Numbered from the stretch's first letter, positions 1 through 8,994 are shown. The stretch: 64,000 bases of DNA from JAOAFZ01 sp964412815 (GCA_964412815.1 CAYPQF010000014.1:30702-94701), one strand, 5' to 3'. Program-made: numbers and translations. The notes: a model not told the origin generated them from the sequence alone.

Positions 1-881
1 TGATCGAACTGCTGCGTTCTCGCGGCGCAATGGACTACACCATTGTCGTCAACGCCTCAGCAGCTGATCCTGCATCACTTCAGTACATTGCTCCCTATGC
101 CGCATGTGCAATCGGAGAATACTTTATGGATCAGGGTCGTGATGTGCTGGTTATCTATGATGATCTTACCAAGCACGCCTATTCATATCGTCAGGTATCT
201 CTTATTCTGCGTCGTCCTGCCGGCCGTGAAGCCTATCCAGGTGATATTTTCTACCTGCATTCACGTCTGCTGGAACGTGCTGCGCGTCTTGACGAAAAGA
301 ACGGAGGAGGCTCACTTACTGCCTTACCGTTTATTGAGACACTGGAAAATGACAACTCAGCGTATATTCCAACTAACGTCATCTCGATTACAGACGGTCA
401 GATCTTCTTAGAATCAGATCTCTTTAATGCAGGGGTACGTCCGGCTATTAACGTCGGTGCATCCGTCTCTCGTGTCGGAGGCGCCGCACAAACCAAGGCG
501 ATGAAGCAGGTTGCCGGTAAGCTGAAGCTTGATCTTGCCCAGTATCGTGATATGGCTGCCTTCTCACAGTTCGAATCGGAACTGGACGAAGAAACCAAGA
601 AGTTCCTTGCTCGCGGACAGCGTGCCAGTGCTATCTTGAAACAGCAGAAGTATAGTCCTTATAAGCTCGGTGAAGAAGTCATTATTATCTATGCGGTCAC
701 TCGTGGATTCCTGGACGAAGTTCCAATGGATAAGATTGATGCCTTCGAATCACGCATCGTTGAGATGATGCAGACAAAGGGTAAAAAACTCGTTGAACGC
801 ATTGGTGAAAAGAAGGTTCTTGAAGAGCAGGAGGAAAAGGATATTGAACAGCTCATTAAAGACACTATCGCATTATTATGA
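1..881 (+). CDS. atpA: F0F1 ATP synthase subunit alpha, 3' part
   Basis: This is the C-terminal part of the alpha subunit of the F1 catalytic head; the gene begins before the window and the frame is open from base 3. The visible part has the typical end of the nucleotide-binding domain (IVVNASAADPASLQYIAPYA, then GRDVLVIYDDLTKHA and RRPAGREAYPGDIFYLHSRLLERAA) and the helical C-terminal domain. The stop codon overlaps the atpG start in an ATGA junction, so the two are translationally coupled. Gene order alpha-gamma-beta-epsilon is the standard atp operon order. Confidence 0.97.
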   Translation, partial: IELLRSRGAMDYTIVVNASAADPASLQYIAPYAACAIGEYFMDQGRDVLVIYDDLTKHAYSYRQVSLILRRPAGREAYPGDIFYLHSRLLERAARLDEKNGGGSLTALPFIETLENDNSAYIPTNVISITDGQIFLESDLFNAGVRPAINVGASVSRVGGAAQTKAMKQVAGKLKLDLAQYRDMAAFSQFESELDEETKKFLARGQRASAILKQQKYSPYKLGEEVIIIYAVTRGFLDEVPMDKIDAFESRIVEMMQTKGKKLVERIGEKKVLEEQEEKDIEQLIKDTIALL

Positions 882-1762
882 ACCTGAGACAAGTTCGAAA
901 AAAAATCAAGTCAGTCAAGAACGTTCGCAAGATTACCAAAGCCATGCAGCTGGTGTCATCAGTCAAGATGCGCAAAGCACAGGCTAAGGCTATCGAAGGA
1001 CGTCCGTACAAAGAACAGCTTGAAAAAATGATTCGTCGCGTCTCAGGCAGTGAACAGATGAAAGAATCTCAGTTCCTGATCAAGCCTGATGCCAGCGCGA
1101 AGCGGGAACTGGTTCTGTTTATCTCAGCCAATAAAGGACTCTGTGGATCGTTTTTAACCTCACTTGATCGCTACTGCATCAAGAAGATCGATTACGATAC
1201 CACTGATTTTGTTACGGTAGGAAAGAAGGGCGCACTGTTCCTGGGTATAACCAAAGGAAACGTGATTGCTGACTTCTCAAGCCCGCATCCGGAGATCGAG
1301 GCTTCAGCTATTTTTGAGTATATTCTGGAACAGTTCAGAACAAACAAATATGCCAAGGTATCGATTCTCTATAACAAGTTTATTAATACCCTTCGATTTG
1401 ACACCGTACAGGAGCAGTTGATGCCACTGTCACTCGAAGAGTTTACCCAGACCGAAGAACCGGCACATGCCAGTGAAGATGGTCTGGAATCACACGATTA
1501 TCTGATCGAACCGTTTTCTCGCGAGATTGTTGACGCACTGTTGCAGAGTTACCTTGAAGAAAAGGTCCGCAGCGCAATCCTCGATTCCGAGGCAGCAGAG
1601 CATTCCGCCCGTATGATCGCGATGAAAAACGCAACAGAAAACGCAGGCACCGTTATTTACAACCTGACGCTGGAAGGTAACAAACTGCGCCAGGAAAGCA
1701 TCACTAACGAACTTCTCGATATGATTACCGCAAAAGAATCGGTTGAGGGAAGTGCCAGTTAA
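878..1762 (+). CDS. atpG: F0F1 ATP synthase subunit gamma
   Basis: The gamma subunit forms the rotating central stalk inside the alpha3beta3 head. The 294-residue length suits the family. The N-terminus (NLRQVRKKIKSVKNVRKITKAMQLVSSVKM) is the conserved first coiled-coil helix, and the C-terminal helix has AMKNATENAGTVI and ends in an LDMITAKES segment, matching the second helix of the shaft. The middle (FISANKGLCGSF) is the Rossmann-like globular part. The start overlaps the atpA stop by four bases and there is no separate promoter, so it belongs to the atp operon. Confidence 0.97.
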   Translation: MNLRQVRKKIKSVKNVRKITKAMQLVSSVKMRKAQAKAIEGRPYKEQLEKMIRRVSGSEQMKESQFLIKPDASAKRELVLFISANKGLCGSFLTSLDRYCIKKIDYDTTDFVTVGKKGALFLGITKGNVIADFSSPHPEIEASAIFEYILEQFRTNKYAKVSILYNKFINTLRFDTVQEQLMPLSLEEFTQTEEPAHASEDGLESHDYLIEPFSREIVDALLQSYLEEKVRSAILDSEAAEHSARMIAMKNATENAGTVIYNLTLEGNKLRQESITNELLDMITAKESVEGSAS

Positions 1763-1791
1763 CATTTGAAATTACCATTTATATTAGTACT

Positions 1792-3162
1792 ATGAACGAA
1801 GGAAAAATAGTTTCAGTTAGAGGCGTCGTCGTTGACGTTCAATTTAAAGAAGGTCAGGTACCGAACATCTACGAAGCATTAGTCTATGAATCAAAAGAAA
1901 AAGGAAAATTAATCCTCGAGGTACAGGCTGTCATGGAAGACGGTGTTGCACGTACCGTTGCCATGGGAGACACCAATGGATTAAAACGGGGTGAAACCTT
2001 AACTGCTACGGGATCACAGATTGAAGTTCCGGTTGGAGAAGAGACACTCGGACGCATCTTTGATGTTGTCGGAGAACCGGTAGACGAGATGGGACCGGTT
2101 AAGACCAAGATGAAGTATTCAATTCATCGGAAAGCTCCAACACTGCAACAGCAGGCTCAGAAACAGGAAATCTTTGAAACAGGAATCAAGGTTATCGACT
2201 TGATCTGTCCTTTTATTAAAGGAGGAAAGGCTGCTGTCTTCGGAGGCGCCGGTGTCGGAAAAACCGTTCTGATTCAGGAGATGATTAACAACGTCGCAAA
2301 GCAGCATAATGGTGTATCAGTCTTTACCGGTGTCGGAGAACGTACCCGTGAAGGAAACGATCTCTGGAACGAAATGAAGGACTCAAACGTTATCGATAAG
2401 ACTGTTCTGGTCTATGGACAGATGAACGAACCCCCAGGTAACCGTTTCCGTGTCGCACTGACCGGTGTTACGATGGCTGAGTATTTCCGTGATGAAAAGA
2501 GTATGGATACTCTGCTCTTTATTGATAATATCTTCCGCTTTGCCCAGGCAGGATCAGAGTTGTCCGCTCTTCTGGGTCGCATTCCATCGGCAGTAGGGTA
2601 CCAACCAACACTGGCAACAGATATGGCTGCACTGCAGGAACGCATTACCTCGACCAAGAAAGGATCTATTACCTCGATGCAGGCCGTATACGTACCGGCA
2701 GACGATTATACCGATCCGGCACCTGTCGTAACCTTTGCACATCTTGATGCATCAATCTCTCTGGAACGTGCACTGGCAGAACAGGCACTCTTCCCGGCTA
2801 TTGATCCGCTGGCTTCCACATCGCGTGCATTAGATCCGGAGATTGTCGGAGAAGATCACTACAACACTGCTCAGCAGGTTATCAAGACCTTACAGCGTTA
2901 CAAGGATCTTCAGGATATTATCGCGATCTTAGGTATGGACGAACTCTCAGAAGATGATAAACTGGTGGTAACTCGTGCCCGTAAGATTCAGCGATTCCTT
3001 ACTCAGCCAATGCATGTCGCCGAAGCCTTTACCGGACAGCCAGGTAAATACGTAACCGTTGACGAAACGGTACGTGGATTCCGAGAAATTCTGGATGGTA
3101 AGCATGATGCAAAGCCAGAAATCGCGTTCTATATGAAGGGAACCATTGATGAAGTCAAATAA
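1792..3162 (+). CDS. atpD: F0F1 ATP synthase subunit beta
   Basis: This is the catalytic beta subunit of F1. The Walker A motif GGAGVGKT lies at residues 151-158, followed by VFTGVGERTREGNDL and the Walker B strand TLLFIDNIFRFAQAG. The 456-residue length is normal. A TATATT box at 1780-1785 ends six bases before the ATG, which matches the leaderless pattern of this genome and suggests an internal promoter in addition to read-through from atpA-atpG. The epsilon gene follows after 12 bases. Identity is certain; the internal promoter is inference. Confidence 0.98.
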   Translation: MNEGKIVSVRGVVVDVQFKEGQVPNIYEALVYESKEKGKLILEVQAVMEDGVARTVAMGDTNGLKRGETLTATGSQIEVPVGEETLGRIFDVVGEPVDEMGPVKTKMKYSIHRKAPTLQQQAQKQEIFETGIKVIDLICPFIKGGKAAVFGGAGVGKTVLIQEMINNVAKQHNGVSVFTGVGERTREGNDLWNEMKDSNVIDKTVLVYGQMNEPPGNRFRVALTGVTMAEYFRDEKSMDTLLFIDNIFRFAQAGSELSALLGRIPSAVGYQPTLATDMAALQERITSTKKGSITSMQAVYVPADDYTDPAPVVTFAHLDASISLERALAEQALFPAIDPLASTSRALDPEIVGEDHYNTAQQVIKTLQRYKDLQDIIAILGMDELSEDDKLVVTRARKIQRFLTQPMHVAEAFTGQPGKYVTVDETVRGFREILDGKHDAKPEIAFYMKGTIDEVK

Positions 3163-3174
3163 TTACACAACTCT

Positions 3175-3606
3175 ATGGCAGAAATGCAACTAAAGGTTAT
3201 TACGCCAAGCAAGATTGTCCATGACTCGACCATCACATCGATCACGGCCCCTTCTACAGAAGGAGAGCTGACGATTTTGCCAAAGCATCAAAAGCTGTTC
3301 ACGTTATTGAAAGAAGGAATTATTACCTACCGCTCCGGCTCGGAAGAAGAGTATCTGGCTATTGGCGGTGGCTATCTGGAGACAGACGGCAAGCAGGTAA
3401 CAATTCTGGTATCCCGTGCCTATGGCCAGGATGATATCAACGATGAACTGGCTGAAAAAGCGATTGCAGAGGCAGAAAAGGTGCTTGAAGAGACCAAGGA
3501 CAAACAGCAGCAGGCTGAAGCTATCGCTACCATCCGTCGCTCACAGATTGATCTGAAGTTGCTGCGCAAAAAGCGAAAAGCTCCTGCAAACGCATCAAAT
3601 CTCTAA
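3175..3606 (+). CDS. atpC: F0F1 ATP synthase subunit epsilon
   Basis: The epsilon subunit sits at the foot of the gamma shaft and regulates ATP hydrolysis. The first 85 or so residues form the beta-sandwich (MQLKVITPSKIVHD, APSTEGELTILPKH, AIGGGYLETDGKQVTILV), followed by two C-terminal helices rich in Glu, Lys and Gln with LKLLRKKRK near the end. At 143 residues it is slightly longer than many homologues because of a short basic tail. It is the last gene of the atp operon; no clear U-rich terminator follows before topA. Confidence 0.95.
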   Translation: MAEMQLKVITPSKIVHDSTITSITAPSTEGELTILPKHQKLFTLLKEGIITYRSGSEEEYLAIGGGYLETDGKQVTILVSRAYGQDDINDELAEKAIAEAEKVLEETKDKQQQAEAIATIRRSQIDLKLLRKKRKAPANASNL

Positions 3607-3666
3607 TACAGTGTAGCTGTACCCGAGAAGACTGTCTTCTGTTGTTTCAGTATGAACTGATCAAAA

Positions 3667-3695
3667 TTGAGCAGCAGAAGTCTATATGTTACAAT
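3667..3695 (+). promoter_or_regulatory. topA promoter, leaderless type
   Basis: TTGAGC at 3667-3672 and TACAAT at 3690-3695 are separated by exactly 17 bases. The -10 box ends seven bases before the ATG at 3703, so transcription should begin at or within a base or two of the start codon. No Shine-Dalgarno sequence is present. Confidence 0.7.
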
Positions 3696-3702
3696 AACTC
3701 TC

Positions 3703-5922
3703 ATGCCTCTTATTCTTGTAGAATCACCAACGAAAGCGCGTACGTTTAATCGTATCTTTAAACAGAAGAAAATGGATGACCAGTATCAGGTCTTTGCGAC
3801 CATGGGTCATTTCCGTGATTTACCACCGGATGATATTGCCATTGATTTTGACAAGCATTTTAAGCCGAAATACACGATCATGACCGGAAAGATGAAAGTG
3901 GTTGACCAGCTTAAGAAGTTTAAAGACGAATACGACGAGATTATCTTTGCGACAGATCCTGACCGCGAAGGAGAATCTATCTCCTATCATGCAGCATATA
4001 TTCTGGGATACCTGGATGAAAAATGGCCGGAGATCAACAACAAAGACGGTAAAACGCTCAAGCGGATTGTCTTTCATGAAATTACCCCTAAAGCGCTGGA
4101 AGAAGCATTGCAGCATCCGACCGAGATCCGTCTCGATCTGGTAAAAGCACAGCAGGCACGCCGTATTCTGGATCGTATCGTCGGGTATCAACTTTCTCCG
4201 TTGCTCTGGAAAAAGACGGGTAAAAACTGGCTCTCCGCTGGCCGGGTACAGACGGTTGCGCTTCGTTTGGTAGTCGAACGCGAAGAAGAGATTCGTAAAT
4301 TTAATGCTGAACCGTTCTACCAGATCTATGGCATGTTTGTCGAGACCGGAGAGCCGTTTAAAGCAAAACTGGTAAGCAAGAATGGAGAACTCTACGAAGT
4401 AAAAACCAAACTCCAGCTGTTTGATGGTGAGTATGAATACACCAAAACCACCATTGGCGCGGATAACGTCAAACAGATCGAAGCAGAGATTAAAGCAGAC
4501 AGCTATACCATTATTGATACCAAAGAGGAGATTCAACAGCGCTTTCCACCGCCACCGCTTACAACCTCGTTACTGCAACAGACTGCCTATCAGCGGTTCG
4601 GGTATCCGTCCAAGTTGACTATGCGGATTGCCCAGCAGCTGTACGAAAAAGGTCTGATTACCTACCATCGTACCGACTCATTTAATCTGTCGGCACAGTT
4701 TGTGTTTCGAGCCAAAGATTATATCACCGATAAATATGGAGCCGAGTATGCACTCGAAAAGCCTCGTGGCTACAAAACCAAATCCAAGATGGCACAGGAA
4801 GCGCACGAAGCCATTCGTCCTACCAGACTGGATCAGGATACGGATAAACTGAAAAAACTGTCTTCCAATCAGATGAAGGTCTATCAACTGATCTTTGATC
4901 GTGCGTTGGTCACCCAGATGAAAGAGGCTGAAATCAAGAAAACGACTGTTACGGTATCCGGAGACCGGAAGTATGAGTTTATTTCCGAATTCCAGCAGGT
5001 AATGTTTGATGGCTTCTTAAAAGTGCTCCAGCCGACTTTTGTGGAAAAGAACCGCAATCCGGTATCATATCAGAAAGGGACCAAGCTTGACTTGAAAGAC
5101 CTGGAACTCCAGGAAAACCAGACGAAACATCCACCACGATACAACGAAGCCTCATTAATTAAAACACTGGAAGAAAAGGGGATTGGCCGTCCGTCAACTT
5201 ACGCCTCGATTTTGTCGCTCATTATTGATAAGCACTATATTGAACGTGATGGTCGCTATCTGATACCAACCAAAGTTGGAGAAGGTATCTCCAATTACCT
5301 TGCAAAAGCATTTCCGCAACTGTTTGATCTGAACTTTACTGCAGAGATGGAAAACAGCCTGGACGAGATTGCCGAAGGTGATAAAAAGATGCTGGATATT
5401 CTCGGTGGTTTCTATGGTCCGTTTGCAGAAAACCTCGAAGTACAAAAAAATGATACCACCAAAATCGAGACTGACGAAGTGATCGAAGAAAAATGTCCCA
5501 ACTGTGGTGGCGATCTGACGATCAAGTACTCCAAATGGGGTAAGTTTTATGCCTGTACCAACTATCCAAAATGTAAATACATCAAGTCAATTCCCCGCTA
5601 TGTTGCCAACTCCCGTTGTGGTAAATGTGGTGCTCCGATGGTCTCCCGCTACTCCAAGTCCGGCAAAAAGTTCTTTGGCTGTAGTGAGTATCCCAAGTGT
5701 GACTACGTCGCCTGGAGTCTGGCACAAGCCCGTGATCCGGATAAATTCCCGGTCAAGCAGGCTGGCACGGGAGGTACTACGAAAGCAAAAGTAACCAAAA
5801 AAGCACCCGCTAAAAAAGCGACCAAAAAGACGACAGCCAAAAAGACGACGGCAAAGAAACCTGTAAAAAAGGCTTCCAAAACTACTGCAAAACGCACTAC
5901 GCGAAAAGCAGCAGCCGCTTAA
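3703..5922 (+). CDS. topA: DNA topoisomerase I (type IA)
   Basis: It relaxes negative supercoils by cutting one DNA strand through a tyrosine. The N-terminal Toprim domain begins LILVESPTKART and contains the DPDREGE acidic motif. The active-site region GLITYHRTDS puts the nucleophile at Tyr321. Two C-terminal CxxC...CxxxxxC zinc ribbons (encoded about 5494-5575 and 5614-5700) are followed by a tail of about 45 residues made almost only of Lys, Ala and Thr, a common DNA-binding extension. An upstream in-frame TTG at 3667 would add 12 residues, but it is part of the -35 box, so ATG 3703 is chosen, giving 739 residues. Confidence 0.96.
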   Translation: MPLILVESPTKARTFNRIFKQKKMDDQYQVFATMGHFRDLPPDDIAIDFDKHFKPKYTIMTGKMKVVDQLKKFKDEYDEIIFATDPDREGESISYHAAYILGYLDEKWPEINNKDGKTLKRIVFHEITPKALEEALQHPTEIRLDLVKAQQARRILDRIVGYQLSPLLWKKTGKNWLSAGRVQTVALRLVVEREEEIRKFNAEPFYQIYGMFVETGEPFKAKLVSKNGELYEVKTKLQLFDGEYEYTKTTIGADNVKQIEAEIKADSYTIIDTKEEIQQRFPPPPLTTSLLQQTAYQRFGYPSKLTMRIAQQLYEKGLITYHRTDSFNLSAQFVFRAKDYITDKYGAEYALEKPRGYKTKSKMAQEAHEAIRPTRLDQDTDKLKKLSSNQMKVYQLIFDRALVTQMKEAEIKKTTVTVSGDRKYEFISEFQQVMFDGFLKVLQPTFVEKNRNPVSYQKGTKLDLKDLELQENQTKHPPRYNEASLIKTLEEKGIGRPSTYASILSLIIDKHYIERDGRYLIPTKVGEGISNYLAKAFPQLFDLNFTAEMENSLDEIAEGDKKMLDILGGFYGPFAENLEVQKNDTTKIETDEVIEEKCPNCGGDLTIKYSKWGKFYACTNYPKCKYIKSIPRYVANSRCGKCGAPMVSRYSKSGKKFFGCSEYPKCDYVAWSLAQARDPDKFPVKQAGTGGTTKAKVTKKAPAKKATKKTTAKKTTAKKPVKKASKTTAKRTTRKAAAA

Positions 5923-5970
5923 TGGTACTCTATACCGGAAACTCTCCTTTAATTACTATAAGATTAATGA

Positions 5971-6017
5971 TATAATATCGTATAGAGATCTTGCAGGGAC
6001 ATGTTCTAAGGAGGTGA
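5971..6017 (+). promoter_or_regulatory. Promoter and Shine-Dalgarno site of the zinc-finger orphan
   Basis: TATAAT at 5971-5976 is followed by a leader of about 40 bases that ends in a very strong ribosome-binding site, AAGGAGGTG at 6008-6016. It lies six bases before the TTG at 6023. This decides the start: the in-frame GTG at 6014 lies inside the Shine-Dalgarno sequence and is unlikely to be used. Confidence 0.6.
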
Positions 6018-6022
6018 AGCCT

Positions 6023-6469
6023 TTGGCCCAAGGCATCAATCCGGAACGCTGGGCACGCGGTCAGATCTGCATCTTTTGTGGACGAGACCTGCCCCAGGTG
6101 ATGGAGGGTTCGCACGGTGTGTGCAAGGACTGCATCAAGGCACACACCCCGTCAGGTCGAAAAGCCAAGCGAATCCAGCAGTTCCAGAGCACGGCGATGA
6201 ACCGGTATCTGGAGCTTCTGCAGCCCGGTGAAGGCAATGTCGTCAGGAGCATCGATCAACTGATCATGGCGACATTCAACCTGGAAGTCGGGCAGACGGT
6301 CATCCTCGAATGGGTTTCCCAGGGGGACACTCCGACAGCCGCGATGGTGATCGAGTGGATTTCCTACGAGGATGAGTCCGGGAAGATGCGGAGCTACGAC
6401 GTGGGCGAGTTCGAGGACAGCCTCAAGCGCACCAGCAACACGCTCTTCATCATCTCGCGTATCGGGTAG
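6023..6469 (+). CDS. GC-rich orphan protein with CxxC...CxxC zinc finger
   Basis: I do not recognise the family. The 148-residue product has a four-cysteine finger near the N-terminus (Cys16, Cys19, Cys34, Cys37; CIFC then CKDC), followed by a basic stretch and an alpha/beta region ending FIISRIG. Part of the finger resembles short ClpX-type zinc ribbons, but there is no ATPase domain. The gene is visibly richer in GC than topA and pyrG on either side, uses GCC, CTG, GAG and CAG heavily, and has a classical Shine-Dalgarno sequence where the neighbours are leaderless. A strong hairpin follows it. Together these point to a horizontally acquired single-gene unit, function unknown. Confidence 0.75.
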   Translation: MAQGINPERWARGQICIFCGRDLPQVMEGSHGVCKDCIKAHTPSGRKAKRIQQFQSTAMNRYLELLQPGEGNVVRSIDQLIMATFNLEVGQTVILEWVSQGDTPTAAMVIEWISYEDESGKMRSYDVGEFEDSLKRTSNTLFIISRIG

Positions 6470-6528
6470 ACCTGTCAGACCCAGAGCCAGCTAAGAGCGT
6501 AACTGTTCTGGTACGGTCCTGCAAGCGG

Positions 6529-6561
6529 TGAGGGGGCCGCGTCCCCCCTCATTTCATTTTA
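6529..6561 (+). terminator. Rho-independent terminator after the zinc-finger orphan
   Basis: TGAGGGGG at 6529-6536 pairs with CCCCCTCA at 6544-6551, giving an eight-base-pair GC-rich stem with a short loop, followed by a T-rich run (TTCATTTT). It insulates the orphan gene from the pyrG promoter directly downstream. Confidence 0.75.
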
Positions 6562-6564
6562 TGT

Positions 6565-6592
6565 TTGCTTTTTTTTACAGACGCTATATAAT
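6565..6592 (+). promoter_or_regulatory. pyrG promoter, leaderless type
   Basis: TTGCTT at 6565-6570 and a consensus TATAAT at 6587-6592 are 16 bases apart. The -10 box ends six bases before the ATG at 6599, so the transcript should start at the start codon. No ribosome-binding site is seen. Confidence 0.7.
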
Positions 6593-6598
6593 AAGTTG

Positions 6599-8251
6599 AT
6601 GAATAAAAAGTATATTTTTATTTCTGGTGGTGTTATTTCCGGTATCGGAAAGGGCATTACATCAGCCTCAATCTCTCTTCTTCTTAAAAATGCCGGCTAC
6701 AAAGTAGCACCGATCAAATTCGAAGGCTACCTCAACATTGACTCCGGAACCATCAACCCAATTGAACACGGTGATCCGTTTCTCTGTGAAGATGGTACCG
6801 AGACCGATATGGATATTGGTACCTACGAGAAATTCCTAAATCAGGAAATGGGCAAAGAAAACTTCGTTACCATGGGTCAGATCTATCAGACTATCATCGA
6901 AAAAGAACGCCGCTTTGAGTACAATGGAGAAGATGTAGAAGCTGTTCATATTACCGAAGAGATTATCCGCCGTATCGATCTGGTTGCGCAGAAAAACGAT
7001 GCTGACGTCGTCGTGATCGAACTGGGTGGAACCGCCGGAGAATACTGGAACGTCTTTTATTACGAAGCTGCCCGTTTGCTCGACTTTAATAATCCCGGTG
7101 ATGTACTGCATGTACATGTGAGTTATGTCCCGACACCGTCACATCTGGGAGAACCAAAGACAAAGCCAACTCAGTTGTCAGTACGTACCTTAAACACCCT
7201 CGGCATCCAGCCGGATATCGTTGTTGCCCGTACCGACAAGCCGTTAGACGATCGTCGGAAGGCCCGTCTGGCCATGTTCTGTAACATCCATGCCGAAGAT
7301 GTTATGTCCAACCCGGATGTCCCATCACCTTACGAAATCCCGGTCATTCTGGAAGAGCAGGGGATTACCGAACGCATCCTGAAAAAGCTTCATATGGATA
7401 TCCGAAAGCCTGATCTGACCGAATGGAAAGGCTTTATCGACAGTGTTAAGAGACCAAAAGAAAAGACAATTGATATCTGTATTATCGGTAAATACTTCGG
7501 AACCGGAGATTACCAGCTGAAAGATTCGTATGCCGCGCTGTTTGATGCTATCGATCACGCCGCCTGGGCACAGGGAGTAGAAGTGAAGACTCATTGGGTA
7601 GACGCCGAGAAAGTAGAAAAAGAAGGTCCCGATTTTATCGGCAATCCGGATGGATTGATCGTCCCGATCGGCTGGGGAGAACGCGGGGCAGAGGGTATGA
7701 TTACCGCTGCAAACTATGCCCGTGAAAAGAAGATTCCGTACCTTGGTCTGTGTTATGGCATGCAACTTGCGGTCGTCTCGTTTGCCCGTCACGTCCTGGG
7801 TTGGCAGGATGCTAATACTACCGAAAACCGCCCGGAATCCGGTCACCCCGTTATTCATATGATTGAGTCTCAGAAAGAACTGCTGGCACGGCGCGCATAT
7901 GGTGGCACCATGCGTCTGGGAGGCTGGGAAGCGTATGTAGAACCTGGATCGCTGGCATGGGAGTTGTATGACCGGTTTAATGGATTTATTGATAAATCAC
8001 GTAACTTGACCAGCGAACGTCATCGCCATCGCTATGAGTTCAACAATGCCTTTACCGAAGACTTCAAAGCCCACGGATTACATGTTACCGGCCGTTCGGT
8101 AGCAGAAAATCTGGGTGAGATTATCGAGCTCGATCGTGCTCAGCATCCGTTCTATATTGGTACTCAGGGACATCCGGAGTATAATAGCCGGCCGCTCAAA
8201 CCAAATGCGATCTTCATGGGCTTTATTGAGGCTTGTAAAAATCATAAGTAA
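6599..8251 (+). CDS. pyrG: CTP synthase
   Basis: It converts UTP to CTP with ATP and glutamine. The N-terminal synthetase domain opens with KYIFISGGVISGIGKGITSAS and contains the IELGGTAGE motif. The C-terminal class I glutamine amidotransferase domain has the nucleophile in GLCYGMQLAV (Cys385), and HRHRYEFNN and GTQGHPEYNSRP supply the later catalytic region. Length (about 550) is normal. A TTG one codon upstream is also in frame; the ATG is preferred because the -10 box lies at leaderless distance. It stands alone between a terminator and the rplS promoter. Confidence 0.97.
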   Translation: MNKKYIFISGGVISGIGKGITSASISLLLKNAGYKVAPIKFEGYLNIDSGTINPIEHGDPFLCEDGTETDMDIGTYEKFLNQEMGKENFVTMGQIYQTIIEKERRFEYNGEDVEAVHITEEIIRRIDLVAQKNDADVVVIELGGTAGEYWNVFYYEAARLLDFNNPGDVLHVHVSYVPTPSHLGEPKTKPTQLSVRTLNTLGIQPDIVVARTDKPLDDRRKARLAMFCNIHAEDVMSNPDVPSPYEIPVILEEQGITERILKKLHMDIRKPDLTEWKGFIDSVKRPKEKTIDICIIGKYFGTGDYQLKDSYAALFDAIDHAAWAQGVEVKTHWVDAEKVEKEGPDFIGNPDGLIVPIGWGERGAEGMITAANYAREKKIPYLGLCYGMQLAVVSFARHVLGWQDANTTENRPESGHPVIHMIESQKELLARRAYGGTMRLGGWEAYVEPGSLAWELYDRFNGFIDKSRNLTSERHRHRYEFNNAFTEDFKAHGLHVTGRSVAENLGEIIELDRAQHPFYIGTQGHPEYNSRPLKPNAIFMGFIEACKNHK

Positions 8252-8255
8252 CTGT

Positions 8256-8261
8256 TACAAT
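8256..8261 (+). promoter_or_regulatory. -10 box of rplS
   Basis: TACAAT ends eight bases before the rplS ATG at 8270. It lies directly after the pyrG stop codon, so rplS has its own leaderless-type promoter. I see no convincing -35 box at the ideal spacing. Confidence 0.5.
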
Positions 8262-8269
8262 ATACCCTT

Positions 8270-8608
8270 ATGGCAAACGCACTGAAATTCAAAGATCAAA
8301 CATTCTCTATTGGCGACACCATTGCAGTCGACTACAAGATTAAAGAAGGCGAAAAAGAACGTATCCAGCAGTTCTCAGGAATCCTGATTAAGCTGCGTGG
8401 CGCTTCTGAAGCTACTCGCATGATGACTGTACGCAAAATGTCTAAATCTGGAATCGGCGTTGAACGTATCTTTCCGGTTTCTTCACCATTTATTGACAAG
8501 ATCGAACTGGTAAAGAAGACAAACTTCACCAAGGCAAAACTGTATTTTGTTCGTGATCTGTCAGACAAGAAGATGCGCCGCAAGCTGTATCACGTCAAGC
8601 AGGGATAA
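8270..8608 (+). CDS. rplS: 50S ribosomal protein L19
   Basis: L19 sits at the 30S-50S interface. The protein has the family core: FSIGDTIAVDYKIKEGEKER, then QQFSGILIKLRG, the RKMSKSGIGVERIFPVSSPFI segment and a C-terminal KLYFVRDLSDKKMRRKLY. The length of 112 residues is standard. Its stop codon overlaps the ATG of yraN (TAATG), so the two form an operon, as is common in bacteria. Confidence 0.97.
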   Translation: MANALKFKDQTFSIGDTIAVDYKIKEGEKERIQQFSGILIKLRGASEATRMMTVRKMSKSGIGVERIFPVSSPFIDKIELVKKTNFTKAKLYFVRDLSDKKMRRKLYHVKQG

Positions 8609-8994
8609 TGCCTTCTTCCATTTCTCTATCGCATAACAAAGACATTGGTTCTATTGGTGAACAACTGGCTGCTGCCTATCTCCTCAAACACGGGTTTACT
8701 ATTCTTGCCCGGAACGTCACGTCCCGCTGGGGAGAGATTGATATAATTGCGCAAACAGGGACCACTACCGTCTTTATCGAGGTTAAAACACGAGTGAGTA
8801 CCACGCAAGGGAGAGCCTTTGAGGCATTTACCACGGGAAAACGCCGGCGGATACTGCGGGCAGTGGAGTATTACCGCTTAAGTAACCGCCTGTATAATGC
8901 TCCCTGTCGACTGGATTTGATTGCAATTCAGCTTGCTCCTGACCGCTCTCTTACTGATCTTCAACATTACGAAAATATTGACATTTCAGGCTAA
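8608..8994 (+). CDS. yraN: YraN-family (UPF0102) endonuclease-like protein
   Basis: A 128-residue member of the YraN/UPF0102 family, which has a PD-(D/E)XK nuclease-like fold of uncertain cellular role. Visible family features are GSIGEQLAAAYLLKHGF near the start, the catalytic-looking WGEIDIIA and FIEVKTR (Asp then Glu-x-Lys), and KRRRILRAVEYY. Translation is coupled to rplS through TAATG. The last part of the gene contains the promoter of the next gene. Confidence 0.93.
   Translation: MPSSISLSHNKDIGSIGEQLAAAYLLKHGFTILARNVTSRWGEIDIIAQTGTTTVFIEVKTRVSTTQGRAFEAFTTGKRRRILRAVEYYRLSNRLYNAPCRLDLIAIQLAPDRSLTDLQHYENIDISG

Noticed and set aside
3820..4536. A 238-codon minus-strand frame within topA
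   Set aside because: It is a shadow of a certain topA gene, with no start signal and an atypical Phe-rich composition.
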